NCBI GenBank assembly: GCA_037044905.1 | Contig: JBAOKB010000077.1 | Location: forward strand, 558,001 to 622,000 | Direction of reading: 5' to 3' | Source: Hortaea werneckii | Taxonomy: Eukaryota; Ascomycota; Dothideomycetes; Mycosphaerellales; Teratosphaeriaceae | Length of the DNA stretch: 64,000 nt | In this document: positions 11,591 to 22,592 of the stretch, piece after piece | Layout: every line of letters starts with the position of its first letter | Position numbering within the stretch: position 1 is the stretch's first letter | The notes under the pieces: generated by a model | What the model was told of the DNA's origin: nothing | Databases searched by the model: none | Seen by the model: the letters and a program-made list of their open reading frames with translations, nothing else | Made by a program: the position numbers and the translations under genes

Positions 11591-13043
11591 ATGCAGGGCA
11601 TTAGCAAGCTCGCGCTGCTCGCGGGCCTGGCCGCCACGGCGACAGCGAATGGAAATGCATACGGGCACCTGCACCGTAGGGTCAACAACGGCACCCTGAC
11701 CACCGCCACTGTCTACGACACTCAAGTTCACACCATCACCAGCTGTGCACCGGAGGTCACCGACTGCCCAGCTCGTCCGGAGAGCCAGACTGAGGTCGAG
11801 GTGACCAGCACCGTTGCCGTCACTACCACTGTCTGCCCGATTGAGGAGGCCGAGTCTGCTACTTCTGCTGGTTTGCTAGCTACAAGGCCACTGCATCCAG
11901 CAGCTCTGTCGTCGCCCCGGCAAGCACTGCTGCCCCAGCAGCTATGCCCCGGAGACAACCAGTTCTTCGATCGTTGCTCCCATGAGCACTGGCTCCTCCC
12001 CGTCATCCTCTTCCGCCGTCGTCGCTCCCGTGAGCAACGTCGAGAGCGAGTCGGGGTCTGCTCCTACTTACACTTCGACTGCTTTCTCCTTTGCCCCAAC
12101 TGGCGCTAGCCCATCGGCTTCGAGCTCTGAGGCCTGCTCCTGTCGACACTGAGTCCTCTGCTCCGGCTTACGAGTCCACCGCCTTCTCTTTCGCTCCGAC
12201 TGCCGCCAGCTCTGAGGCTCCCTCTGGCTATGCCTCCAGCTCGTCGGTCGTTGCCCCAATTGGTACTGGCTCTTCGCCGTCCGGCTCTTCTCCAGCTCCT
12301 TCCGTTTCCGCTACGCCGGTCAGCACTCACATCACCAACACGACCCTGACCTACACTCTTGGCCAGGGTACTTCTGCTAGTGTTGTCACGACCACCGTTC
12401 AGTCGACCTCGACTGAGTACCTCACATCCGTAAGTCTATAACTCGTACTCGCGTTCATTGTCTTCTTCTAATCATGTACCAGACTGTCTACCTGACCCGT
12501 CCGGCTGAGTCTGCCACCGCTACTGGAGCTGCTTCTGGCAGTGCATCTGGCGTTGCATCAGAGACTGCGTCCGTCAGCGCTCCGGCCCCGTACGGCAGCG
12601 GTTCAGCCTCTGGCAGCACCTCGACTGGTACCACGACTGTTGAGTCGACGTCCACCAGGACCAACTTCATCACCGTCTACCCCGTCGCTTCGGACTCCGC
12701 CAGCGGTGTGTCGACCAACATCAACTACGCCACCACGACTGCCACTGGCTCCTACTCGGAGGGCTCAGGATACGCTGCCCCATCCGGCTCTGGCGCCGCT
12801 GTCGGTGCGGCCTCTGGAAGCTGCGTCCAGAACACCGTCACCGTCACCGAGAAGGAGACTGTCTACGTCACCGTTGGCAGCAGCACCCCTACCGCCAGCG
12901 CAAGTGTGATGCCCATCCAATCCAGCTCGTCCGCCTTCTACCCCACGAGCAGTGGCTCCGCGAGCGCCTCTGGTGTCGCTGGCTCCACCAGCAGGTGCCT
13001 CAGCACCGGCTTCATCACCGTCCACAAGACCAGCTCCGGATGA
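11591..13043 (+). CDS. Ser/Thr/Ala-rich secreted cell-wall protein, frameshifted
   Basis: Exons are 11591-12429 and 12483-13043 around a 53-nt intron (GTAAGT...CCAG). The N-terminus MQGISKLALLAGLAATATA is a signal peptide with likely cleavage near residue 20. The rest is low-complexity Ser/Thr/Ala/Val with TVYLT, TNFITVYP and TVTEKETVYVTV blocks typical of O-glycosylated wall or adhesin-like proteins. Two imperfect repeats containing STAFSFAPT lie at about 12060-12125 and 12155-12225. Reading frame switches three times: near 11875, near 11936 (a C-run) and near 12130. Each interval stays Ser/Thr/Ala-rich in a different frame. With one-base corrections the product is about 466 aa. No hydrophobic GPI-attachment tail is visible after SSG at the end. 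Confidence 0.65.
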
Positions 13044-14848
13044 TGCCTGTGCCGACTGGCGCGGCGCGGCTACGGCAAGGCCCGGTTCTAAGCTGCTTTG
13101 ATCAAACGTCAACAAAGAAAACTATTCATAATCCCTTCACGACTTTGACGACGCAGCGTTAGCCGGTCCCCCTTCCTTCGCTTTGGGGCCTTTCCAACCT
13201 CCCGCTCCGACAGCTTCTTGCATGTACAGTCTTGCATGTGCCCACGATGCGCCTGTTTTTGCCTGTTCTGGGCCAGAAATAGCTCGATACCTTCTCCAGG
13301 CCGCCGCTGCTCATGGCTCGCTGACCTGCGAGGCGCTGCTTTTTACAAATTCCTTGCGTATCTTTTATGTGTGCGTGCGTGGATTTTCCTGCCTTCTTCT
13401 CTTATTCCGGTATGTGTTTTATGGAGGAGAAAAAGAGCCCTCCTTCAATATCTTCCTGGGCGGAGCGACAGGCGCTCAGGGGCGAGAGGCGGGGGGGGAA
13501 TGTTACTTTTTGTTGTACTCTTTGTGCTTGTGATAACCGGCTGGGCTGGGGAAAGAAAAAAAATATCAAATCTCTCATCTACCTCCTTCCTTCACTCTGT
13601 AGATACTACTTCAGTAGCTTTTGAATGGATTGAGTCCTGTTCGCAAATTCTCCAGGCCCCCCCCCCCCCCCCCCCCCCCCCTTCAGCCCCCTTTTTTTTT
13701 TTTTTTTTTCCTTCACCCTCTTCTTCTTTCTCATGGGCCTTATCATGTCTTGTTCGCCTTACAAATGACGTCTTCCCCCACAGAGCCCGTGAACTCGCTC
13801 ATCAAGATCTGAAACCTTGTCGGATTGTGCATGCTCATAGTCCTCCGCTGCCACCATACACTTACGCCTACAATGTGCTTCCGCCAAAGATCTCATCCAT
13901 TTTCATTTTGCTCGCTTGTCTTTCCGGGGAGCATGGCGTCGTGATCAAAGAAGGGATGGATGAAATGGCCAGGTCCGCCAGCGAAAAATCAAATGAGACA
14001 GAGTCTCTGTCCTTCGTTCTCAAGGCGTCTATTCGGTTACAAAGTCTCTCGCACGAAACACCGCTGCTATCATCTCGAATCCGTTGTGATGACAGCTTCC
14101 CGCGTTCATGTAATGCTTTGTGTTTACTTCCTTAGGCTGGAACAACAGGTGCAAAGCGTGATGCCTAGGCTGCGCATCCGGACCGAGGGAAATCGTGGAC
14201 ATGGGCTCATATTTTTGGATCTCAGAGGTTTTATCATCCCAAGTTCTTCGTGGGCGTTGCACGGTGATACGACCCTTCCTTGATAAGTTTAGAGAAGCAG
14301 CACATGGTCGTGCGTCCCCTTCGCAGAGGGAGTGAGGTTGGGAGTGGTGGGCGCGAGCAATTCCTGAATCAATCAACACAGAGTGACCCTATATGAAGGC
14401 ATTGTCGGGTACAAGTAGACAGCTGCGCATTAAGGTCGCGAAACGGATTAAAAGGCCAGCCACTGCCTCGAAACGCTGACGGCAGAAAGAAGGGTCCTGT
14501 AAAAATTCCTGAGAAATTGCGCTCATCTTCAGCAGCTATTCTGAATTGAATGAGATAGGACTTGAAGAAGATGAGAAAAAGAGATAAACAGAAAAAGAAA
14601 CATGGGCCAAGATGCCCTTCATGCCTCGAGCGCCATTTTTTGCATATTGTGATCTCGTTCAGAAAAGCGCCTGTCCTGTCCTGTCCTTGCCTTCCAACTC
14701 CATGCCATCAGATATTTACCAAAGTTCGCTCCAAGAACAGAAAATCCCGCCCCAAAGACAAAACAAAAGAATATAATTTTAGGGGGCTTTCGTGTCACGT
14801 TAAAAAGAATTTTTCCCTTTAATCTTTTCTTTCTTTTCCTGTTCCCTT
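13044..14848. other. Convergent intergenic region with homopolymer tracts
   Basis: No gene was recognised. The plus strand from about 13150 to 13900 is pyrimidine-rich and contains a long C-run and a T-run. The open frame at 13218-14135 runs through these tracts and is not credible as protein. The right part (14560-14848) is A-rich on the plus strand, in keeping with the 3' flank of the Cut8 gene. Confidence 0.5.
13657..13709. repeat. Poly-C(25) / poly-T(18) composite homopolymer tract
   Basis: An uninterrupted run of about 25 C (13657-13681) is followed by TTCAG, five C and about 18 T (13692-13709). Exact lengths of such runs are unreliable in most sequencing data. Confidence 0.9.
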
Positions 14849-15754
14849 TCACCATCTCCCAGTCCCTACCCCCAACCCTTGACCGTACGTGCCCGAGAAC
14901 AGCTGCTGTCGGATATTCGCCCTTTCCTCCGAGACACTCCCAGCGCCTCCAGCTCCAGCTCCCGCATTGTTGCTGCTGCTCGATCCGCCCTGCATGAACC
15001 CTAAGCTCGCCTTCAGCTCATCCAGCGCTTCCTCCAGCCTCCCGCCGCTTTTCTGGTTGTGCTCTACGAGCTTCTGGTCCCAGCCGCCGAACTGCAGGTG
15101 GAAGCCGCCTGCGCGCTTGCTCGCCTCGCGGATCACGAGCGCCCAGGCTTTGGAGATCTCGTCGTAGGCGTCGTGCTTGTGTCGTTGGTGTTGGTAGCTA
15201 TCCCAGTCCGGCAGCCGGTGGATCATGTTGGTGACGGAGTCGAGGTAGGTGAGGGAGAGCATGGTCTGGGTCTCCTGTGGTGGCAGGAAGTGCGGGGTGT
15301 AGTCTCGGAGGGAGTCGATGAGCTGTAGGAGATGGTGGCGGACGCGGTTGTAGGAGTAGTCGGAAGTGGTGCGGTTGCCGAGCGGGAAGGCTTCGCGGAA
15401 GGCGCTCTCGTATGTGCTGAGCACTTGCAGAGTCGATTCTATCGAAGGGCGCGGTGCCTTGATGACAATCTCCTGCTGTAGCTCGGGGTGTTGGTCGCAT
15501 ACGTTCTGCAGGAGCTGCCGCATTTCGTTTGCCGAGAGCGTCTCCAGCAATCGTGGCAAGGCCAGTGGTCTGCCTCCCGCGATGCCGGTTCTTGTCCGCT
15601 TGAAGGCGTGGCGGGAGCTGGCTGCGGCCAGAGGACGTGAAGAGATTGATGGCGAAGCGGTGGGGGAGAGGGACATGCGGTCATGATCCGGCTCCTCGGA
15701 GGCCTTTCGCTTTGCGGCCAGACATGGTATTGAACTGGGAAGGGTCTGTGACAT
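14849..15754 (-). CDS. STS1: Cut8/Sts1 tethering factor for nuclear proteasome
   Basis: A single exon of 301 aa. The ATG at 15754 (MSQTLPSSIPCLAAKRKASE) is chosen because the open frame further upstream lacks ATG and family character. The N-terminus has a basic KRKASEEPDHD stretch resembling the conserved nuclear-localisation region, then SPTASPS. The core follows: LLETLSANEMRQLLQNVCDQ, RVRHHLLQLIDSLRDYTPHF and a Trp-rich HRLPDWDS region, matching the Cut8 six-helix fold. Cut8/Sts1 anchors the 26S proteasome at the nucleus and is needed for normal mitosis in yeasts. The C-terminus is Gly/Ala/Ser-rich. It is followed convergently by the wall-protein gene across 1.8 kb. Confidence 0.88.
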   Translation of the reverse strand: MSQTLPSSIPCLAAKRKASEEPDHDRMSLSPTASPSISSRPLAAASSRHAFKRTRTGIAGGRPLALPRLLETLSANEMRQLLQNVCDQHPELQQEIVIKAPRPSIESTLQVLSTYESAFREAFPLGNRTTSDYSYNRVRHHLLQLIDSLRDYTPHFLPPQETQTMLSLTYLDSVTNMIHRLPDWDSYQHQRHKHDAYDEISKAWALVIREASKRAGGFHLQFGGWDQKLVEHNQKSGGRLEEALDELKASLGFMQGGSSSSNNAGAGAGGAGSVSEERANIRQQLFSGTYGQGLGVGTGRW

Positions 15755-16451
15755 TCGGCCTGGTGTTAGTGATGTGCTCTCGCATGTCCGGGTGAGAGGT
15801 TGGACAGCGGTGGCAAAGCCCACGTACCGAAGCGTGACGGGGAGGCAGAGAGGTGTGGATGGTTGGCAGCAAGCAGGTGCGGTGCGGCCAGCGGGTCGTA
15901 GTGAGCCAAAGTGTTCATGGCGAGACACTTGCAAAGGCGCTCGAACTCGGGGCTTTGTCGTCACCCAGCGGACAAGGTGGTGTGAAGTGTTTTCGGCAGT
16001 AGTTGGAGTAATTGGTGAATGGACGAGAAGTGGTGGGTGGTGTGGTAGAAGAGGGGGACAAAGTTGTAGTTGCGAGAGATGGTCAGTTCTGAGACAAAGC
16101 CCGGCGATACCTACAGCCGCTTTGCTCTGCTGCTTCGCTCGGCTTCGCTGGAGGTGGAGGGTGCACTGCAGGTGCCGTGAAAGCCGAAGTGGTGGCAGCT
16201 GCTTCTCTCGCTTCCAACCTTCTCTCCTCGGTCACTGCCGTTTGTACATCACAGCGGAATGACAGCGCTCTCCCCCCTCCACGTCTCCACCATCATCATC
16301 TCACGAGGGGCCACCCTCTTCTCCGACTACTGCACAAGTCATGTCCTTATAGAACGTCTCATGTAGGCATCAATCCAATAGCTGGCCAACTCTCCCTTCC
16401 CTTGCTCTCCGCTTCCCTCCCCTCTCTCTCTCTCTTCTCCCTAACTCCAAT
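15755..16451. other. Divergent promoter region Sts1 / P450
   Basis: About 700 bases lie between two divergent starts. The half next to the P450 (16260-16450) is strongly CT-rich on the plus strand, a common feature of fungal promoters and 5' UTRs. No other gene was seen. Confidence 0.5.
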
Positions 16452-18023
16452 ATGCTCTCTGAACCATTCTCCTACCTACTCATCTACTCGACTCTCTTCT
16501 TGCTTGTGGTTTATCATGTGACCTGGACCTATGCGAAACACAAAGACGTGCCAGGACCTGTCGCAGCCAAATTCACTGACCTCTGGCGTCTCCTCACCGT
16601 CTGGCGACGAAGCTCCCACGACGAATATCTGAAGCTACATAAACGCCATGGCGACCTCGTCAGAATCGGACCCAATACTATCAGCATCTCCAAGCCCGAC
16701 ACGATTCAGCAGATCTATGGGATCCAGAAGGGATACGTTAAGTCCGACTTCTACGCAGTGTGGCAAAATGTAGTCCATGGCCAACGAGCTCCTTCCCTTG
16801 TCTTCACCACAGACGAAACCCAGCATGCGAGGATGAAGCGTCCCATCGCCCAGTCCTTCTCTTTGAGCACACTGGTGGAATTTGAGCCTCTGATTGATTC
16901 CACTACCGCCGTCTTCCTCTCCCGACTTGATGAGCTGTTTGCTCACACAGGCAAGACATGCGATCTAGGCCAGTGGCTGCAATGGTATGCTTTTGATGTG
17001 ATTGGCGAACTGACCTTCTCCAAACGCCTTGGCTTTCTCGAAAAGGCTGAAGATGTCGACGGTATGATTGCATCGGTCTCTGCCAACTTCGAGAGGTGTT
17101 CGGTTCTTGGTCAGATGCCTGGCTGGATCTTTGGACCTACAAGAACCCTGTCTATCTACGCTACTTCGCCAAGGCTGTCTCGAGTCCTATTGTAGGCTTC
17201 GGGCAGAAGTTAATGCGGGAGCGAGTAGAGGGCAAAGATGACCTTCCAAGTAATGACGACAAGAACATACAGGACCCTGCTCTAAGAGAGAAAGTTCTTC
17301 ATGGCACGATCCCGAGCAAGCCGGATTTCCTTTCCTAGATTTCTGACGCTGCACGAAGAGCAACCGGACATCGTCACAGACCGTGTGCTTCTAGCCTACC
17401 TATTTGCCAACATCAACGCTGGAAGTGACACGATTGGCTCTACGTTGCGGGCGGTCTTCTACTATTTATTGAAAACCCCTTCCAGCTTCGAAAAGCTATC
17501 CAGCGAGCTCCGCAATGCTCAGAAACACGGGAAACTCAGCATTCCATTGCCCACCTGGACAGAGTGCCAAGCGCTACCGTATCTCAACGCAGTGATCAAG
17601 GAAGCCCTACGGCTAAACCCTGCGCTTGCCTTACCCATGGAGCGTATTGTCCCGTCAGCCGGCCTGCAAATCGGCGACGTCTTCCTCGCGCCAGGTACTG
17701 TCGTCGGCATCAACCCATATGTACTGCATCGCGACCGACGCATCTTCGGCCAGGATGCTGAAGAGTGGCGACCAGGTAGGTGGCTGGACGCGGATGTCGA
17801 GAGGGTGAAGTATATGGACCAGCATCTCTTGTCATTTGGCGCTGGCAAGCGTACATGCCTGGGAAGGAATATCGCTATGCTAGAGCTTCTGAAGGTGGTG
17901 CCGGCGTTGATAGCACGGTATGAGATGGAACTGGCATGGCCGGAGAGGGAGTGGAAGATTTACAATGCTTGGGTGCTTAGGCAGGAGGGCGTGGAGGTGA
18001 AGTTGCGGAGACGTGATAGATAG
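16452..18023 (+). CDS. Cytochrome P450 monooxygenase (pisatin demethylase-like), two frameshifts
   Basis: The start MLSEPFSYLLIYSTLFLLVV is an N-terminal membrane anchor, followed by a DVPGPVAAKF proline hinge. Diagnostic P450 motifs are all present: the I-helix segment NINAGSDTIGSTLR, the K-helix KEALR (ExxR), PERF-region residues and the haem loop FGAGKRTCLGRN with the cysteine ligand. The gene is open without introns but changes frame twice. Near 17119 it goes from SVLGQMP into WLDLWTYKNPVYLRYF through a missing base. Near 17336 it goes from KPDFLS into RFLTLHEEQPDIV through an extra T that creates TAG. Corrected length is 523 aa, normal for class II fungal P450s. The substrate is not predictable. 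No biosynthetic partner genes are adjacent. Confidence 0.85.
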
Positions 18024-18286
18024 CTGTCATACGTTTTGTACCTTCAGTTCAGGATCAAGGCTGATCACACATTTGATCTATCACGATGAGACTTCCATAC
18101 AGAATTCACATTGTCTTACAGTATGGACTCTATAATTCAAACTCTCGGCGGAGACCGAAGTTGCATGTGAATATGCGGGGAAGCATCTAGCCTGAGCCTA
18201 AGCTGCCTGACTTGCCGAAGGTCCATGGACCAACTCTCACACGCGAATATACCTGTGTACTGTCATCTCTTGACTACAAGTAAATA

Positions 18287-19735
18287 ATGGCTCAATCTAG
18301 CGCCAGCATGGAGGTATGACCAGCAAATTTCGGACCCATTCGGTCAAACATAGCGGCTGATGAACATACGGCACAGCAACCTCAGGGTCGCACCACGCCT
18401 CGGTCCTCCTCGCGTCCCAAGCGGTCAACAACAAACCTCGCGAACCTCCGTCTCGCACCGTTATCGACTAAATTCACAGAGAATCAGCCTGTCAACTACA
18501 CCACAGCAAAATCACCCTACGAAGAGCACAATGACTTTGCATTTGCCCGTAACCATTCCTCCTACCTCCAAGGAAGATCCGCCCCCTCAACCCCAGGCAT
18601 TCTCAGCCGAAGCTCGAGCCGGAAACACCTTGGCGGAGGACTAAGCAGACGAGGCTCTCTATACGAAGACGAGACGCCACCATACCACTATGCCGGCGTA
18701 GCACAAGCCCCCACAGACCAAGCCCGAGCCGCCGTAGGAAGCGGCCAGATCCCCAAAGCCAAAAGCGACGCAGCACTGCTCAGCCCCCAGAGACGAAGCG
18801 GCTATGGCGTCCCGCTGAAGCGAAAACAATACACGCGCAGTCGCACGGGGACCAGCACGCCGACGGGACGGAGGAACCAGCAATGGGACAGCAGAGAACG
18901 ACGACGAAGACAACGATGACTGGCTCACCCGCACCCGCGCCTCGACCCACGCCCTGCTCCAAGAAGCCAAAGGCCAATCCTGGCTCGCGACGCGGGACTC
19001 GTCGACGTCGCTGGCGCGGCTGGACTCGGACGCCGACGACATGACGACGACGACGAAGGGTACGAGGAGATGGCGGCGGCCAGCAGCAGCAGCAACGCCG
19101 CGACGGTGGCTTCCCAACGACAGCAGCCGAATCGGCTCCGTATCGACCCGCCCAGCCCCGCCGCGATGCGCGTCCGGAGTCCCGTCTGGGGCAGCAGGTA
19201 CGGTAGCCGATCGGGGAGTAAACGGACGAGTCGGAGGGGCAGCACGACGGCTTTCCACACGCCGATGGCGGGTCCGGCCACCTCAGCGGGAGCGGAGAGT
19301 TATTTCGTTGGGGCTGGGGAAGAGGAATCACTCGGGGGACAGATGGAGCCGGATTTTGTCGATCTGCCTGCCCAGACGCAGCGGAACGGAGGAGAACAAG
19401 GCGCTGGAGCGGCCGATGAAACCGAGCTCGCGCGTCTGACGAGCGAGAAGTCGTTTGGTCTGGGCAGGCTGGTGGATCAGATCATGGGGTTTCATTTGTT
19501 CAAGGTGGAGGAAGGGCAGGAGAGTACGGATGATGATGATGATCATGATGATGGGGTGGACGAGCTCACGGATGCCGCGAGCCGAGTTGCAGCCGAGGCG
19601 AAGAGACGGAGGGAAGAGAAGGAGAGGTTGACGGCGCTGCCTCCTGCGCCGCGGGAGGTGGGCGAGGAGGGGGGCCAGGGCGGGTGGCAGGATGCGGCTT
19701 GGTTGCTGAGTGTGGCATCCAAGGCACTCTTCTGA
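18287..19735 (+). CDS. DUF3984-like fungal protein of unknown function, two frameshifts
   Basis: Exon 1 (18287-18313) encodes MAQSSASME. A 63-nt intron (18314-18376, GTATGA...ACAG) joins in phase 0 to exon 2 (18377-19735). The protein is Ser/Arg-rich and polar, with SLYEDETPPYHYAGVAQAP, LLQEAKGQSWLATRDSSTSL and a C-terminal acidic stretch (about 19528-19560) before GWQDAAWLLSVASKALF. I recall these blocks as typical of the DUF3984 fungal family, but cannot confirm it here. Frame changes near 18896 (one extra base) and near 19039 (a missing G before ATGAC) compensate each other. Corrected length is 461 aa. No catalytic motif is visible. Confidence 0.65.
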
Positions 19736-20357
19736 AAACCTACTAGTTCTTTCTTGGAATGGGTCTGCTTTGTCTCGCTTGGTTATGGATGTGGTCCTGT
19801 GTGGATCAATCCCATGGTCGTATTTAGGTGTGTACACCGACGCCTAAGGACGAACTTTTGTACGGCAGCTTCAAAAGTCCATATTTCTTGTAACTCATGC
19901 TGCTTTCAGTCCGACAACCATCTGATGACCTGCCCAGCTTGAACAAGTGGCGTCATGGCCTGAGCGAGCTTATAGAACATCATGTACAGCTGGAGACAAG
20001 GATACTTCCAGGCCGCAAAAGCCAACGGGTCTCTGAGGCCTTCAGACTTGCACAGTCCCACCTCGCCAGGAGACAACTACTCTTCGATATGACGACTAAG
20101 ACAGGGAGGAATCAACTTGGGATACTCTCTACAAAGCAGCTGAGGTTCTGGGCACAAGCACACCTCGTTGTTTCCCCTTGCATTGCCCGTGTGGCACTAG
20201 CTTTCTCCCTCTTTGCCGCTTTGTCCCGTTCAAAAGCAGCCACCAAATCGGCCGCTTAGAAAATTGTGTGAATGAATTCCGGCAAAGTGCCATAACCGCT
20301 TCTCGTAGCTTTCAGGGTTCGTTTCGCACACGCATCGACTGAATGATATCGATCCTC
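19736..20357. other. Convergent 3' intergenic region
   Basis: This lies between the DUF3984-like gene (+) and the KH-domain gene (-). A 120-codon frame at 19897-20259 (+) has no domain and is not called. No other feature was seen. Confidence 0.5.
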
Positions 20358-22592
20358 TCAGTCATAATATCCGGGAGGGCCATACAATCCCGGCGGCGGT
20401 GGCACCTACAAGCTTCGATGTTAGTACTGTCTACGTTGTGGATTCAAGAGAGATAGAACTTACGGCGTTGTACGCTCCAGCACCGGGAGGGTACTACAAT
20501 CCCGGCGGCGGGGGCACCTACAAGATTGGATGTTAGTACTGTCTACGTTGTGGATTCAAGAGACATAAAACTTACGGAGTTGTACGATCCAGCACCGGGA
20601 GGGGGCGGAGGGACGCTCCCCTGATCCTCCGAATATGGCGGCGGCGGAGCATCGTACCCACCGCCATTCTGCATTCCCATACCGGGGCTGTTGGACATCA
20701 TGCCCTGATGAGGTGTCTGTGGCTGCTGTGGCTGCTGCGAAGCCATCTGTGCGTAGTACCCGGGGTTGGACATGTAGGTGGCCATCATTGCCGCATATCC
20801 GCCGTAAGCTGCGTAAGGGTCTTCCTGCGGGTGTTGCGCATAGTACTGTGACCATGCTTGGATCTGAGCTTGCTCAGTGCCCGAGGTGTGCGTGTACGCC
20901 GCATGACCCTGCGCCGCTTGCGTTGCTGCTGTCGGAGCCTGCGCACCGGCAGCACCATAGCCAGGAGCCATTGGCTGTGGCTGTACCCACCTGCTGGACC
21001 ACCGTAGGCGCTGCCGCCGCCTTGAGAGCCCGACGGGTGGCGATCACGGTAGCCACCGTAGCCGCCGCGATGACCGTCGCCATTGGGATTGTAGCGGTCA
21101 CCGTGGAAGCCACCACCAGAAGAGCCTCTCGAACCGCGCTCTTTGAATTTGTCGTAATCGGACTTGACGGTGCCAAGAAGCTCTAGGGCCATGCCCTTAG
21201 CGCGCTGGACATCGTCTGCATTGGGGCCGCTGGCAATCGTTAGCATGCTGTCGGTGTGTCAAAAGCCCAAAGTACTTACGCAATGTGCAAGTACATCTGT
21301 TCGTCACTCTCCCTGCCAGTGTCATGCTCCATAAAGCCGCTGCCGCGACCTTTGATCTGTACCTTGGTCCCCGTCTCGTTCTGGATATACTTGACATAGC
21401 TGCCACCATGACCGACCACCTGTGCACGCAAGTTGAAGCCGGGAATAGGCTCAAGGTCAATCGGGATGCGCTCTTCAGGCCACTTGCGACGACCATACTG
21501 GTCACGCTCGAAGGGTGGGTTCTGCTGATGCGGCTGCTGTTGCTGCCCTCGTCACGTCTACGGAAGCGTCTCTCGTCGATCAAATTAGGCAGCTCTTGCT
21601 TCATGAGCTCGTTGATTTCGACGACGGCTTTCTCAAGGCCGTCCTTGGTCTGACTCGTAATGTGAAGGTAAAGCGGGGGGTTCTGTTTGTCATCTTAGCA
21701 CACCAGCATTCGTTCCCACTGACTGAAAGGGGTACGTACGGCGGCGGTGGCCAGACTCTTATCCGGGTAGTAGTTTCCGCGGGTGGTGACATCTTTACAC
21801 TTGTAAGCGTCGAAACCTAAAAAGTTATACACATCGAAGGTAGAGGTAGGGTGGAAGCGTACCAGCGCCAGTCTTGTCTTTGATCTAGATGGGCGCAAGG
21901 TCAGCTTATATCAATCGCGGGCAGTGCCGGCTGTGCGAGCGAAACTAGGTGTAAGCAATGTTTCTCCTCTAACGACATGTAACAAACCCATAGACAGAGC
22001 TGCTGGACTGAGGTATGAGGTTGAGAGGGACAAGGCTCTAGGAGTATCAGTGGGAATGCATGCAACAAGGGTATTTACCATCTTCTGAGTGCTGCCTTTG
22101 GTCAGGGTGTAGCGGTTGCGTAGATCATTGATCTCGATGTCGCGGATGTAGTCACCATCCTGTTGGTAGATGTCGTCGTTAACGGCACCACTGTTGGCTG
22201 GCTGGGACGGCGACTTGGCGGCCCCGGGGGCTGTCGAGGGTGACTGCGTCTGTGGCACGTGATGTCAGCACCGCGCACCTTCCCTCTCAGGAAATGTCCT
22301 TGTTCTCCCTCGCACTTACCGTTCTAATGGGCGGCACGTCGACATGCTGGATGCCCTTCTTCGCGCTGATGGATGCGTTGATCTTGGCTGCTGCTGCGGC
22401 CGCTGCTGCTGCTGCGTCTTTCTTGCCGTCGCCGCTCGCTGGGCTCTCTACGCTCTTTGCAACCGGACTACGCTCACGCCCGGGCTCGGAGCTCTTGCGG
22501 CTCGGTGACGCGGACCTTCTATCGAAGCGGGACTTACGTGCAGGTTCGGCTTGGTCGAAGCGCGACCTCCTAGGGCGATCTTCGTCGGCCAT
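20358..22592 (-). CDS. KH-domain RNA-binding protein, KHDC4/BLOM7-like, two frameshifts
   Basis: Exons are 22592-22320, 22249-22079, 21884-21863, 21792-21740, 21682-21280 and 21229-20576, then 20517-20464 and 20405-20358. The N-terminus is Arg/Ser-rich (MADEDRPRRSRFD) with a poly-Ala run. The KH region reads INDLRNRYTLTKGSTQKM, VTTRGNYYPDK, MKQELPNLIDERRFRRRDE, FERDQYGRRKWPEERIPIDL, GFNLRAQVVGHGG and RGSGFMEHDTGRESDEQMY, as in human KHDC4, a protein linked to pre-mRNA splicing. The tail is Gly/Arg-rich, then Gln/Ala/Tyr/Pro-rich. Two one-base deletions break the frame, near 21545 (a G-run) and near 20982. Through the TAG at 20496-20494 in the penultimate exon the corrected product is about 533 aa. 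Skipping that exon would give VPPPPGLYGPPGYYD and a stop at 20358. Confidence 0.82.
20383..20606. repeat. 112-bp tandem duplication containing a complete intron
   Basis: Copy 1 is 20383-20494 and copy 2 is 20495-20606, with an exact offset of 112 bases and only a few mismatches. Each copy holds acceptor, intron, donor and flanking coding sequence of the KH-domain gene on the minus strand. Introns are 20575-20518 and 20463-20406, each 58 nt. Confidence 0.93.
22380..22412. repeat. GCN trinucleotide run (poly-alanine)
   Basis: GCT/GCC-type triplets on the plus strand encode a run of about eleven alanines in exon 1 of the KH-domain protein on the minus strand. Confidence 0.8.

Noticed and set aside
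13218..14135. 305-codon open frame on the plus strand
   Set aside because: It runs through the poly-C and poly-T tracts, giving poly-Pro and poly-Phe, and has no domain; it is a by-product of pyrimidine-rich DNA.
18659..19331. Minus-strand open frames of 183-199 codons
   Set aside because: They are antisense shadows of the DUF3984-like gene, caused by its GC-rich third positions.
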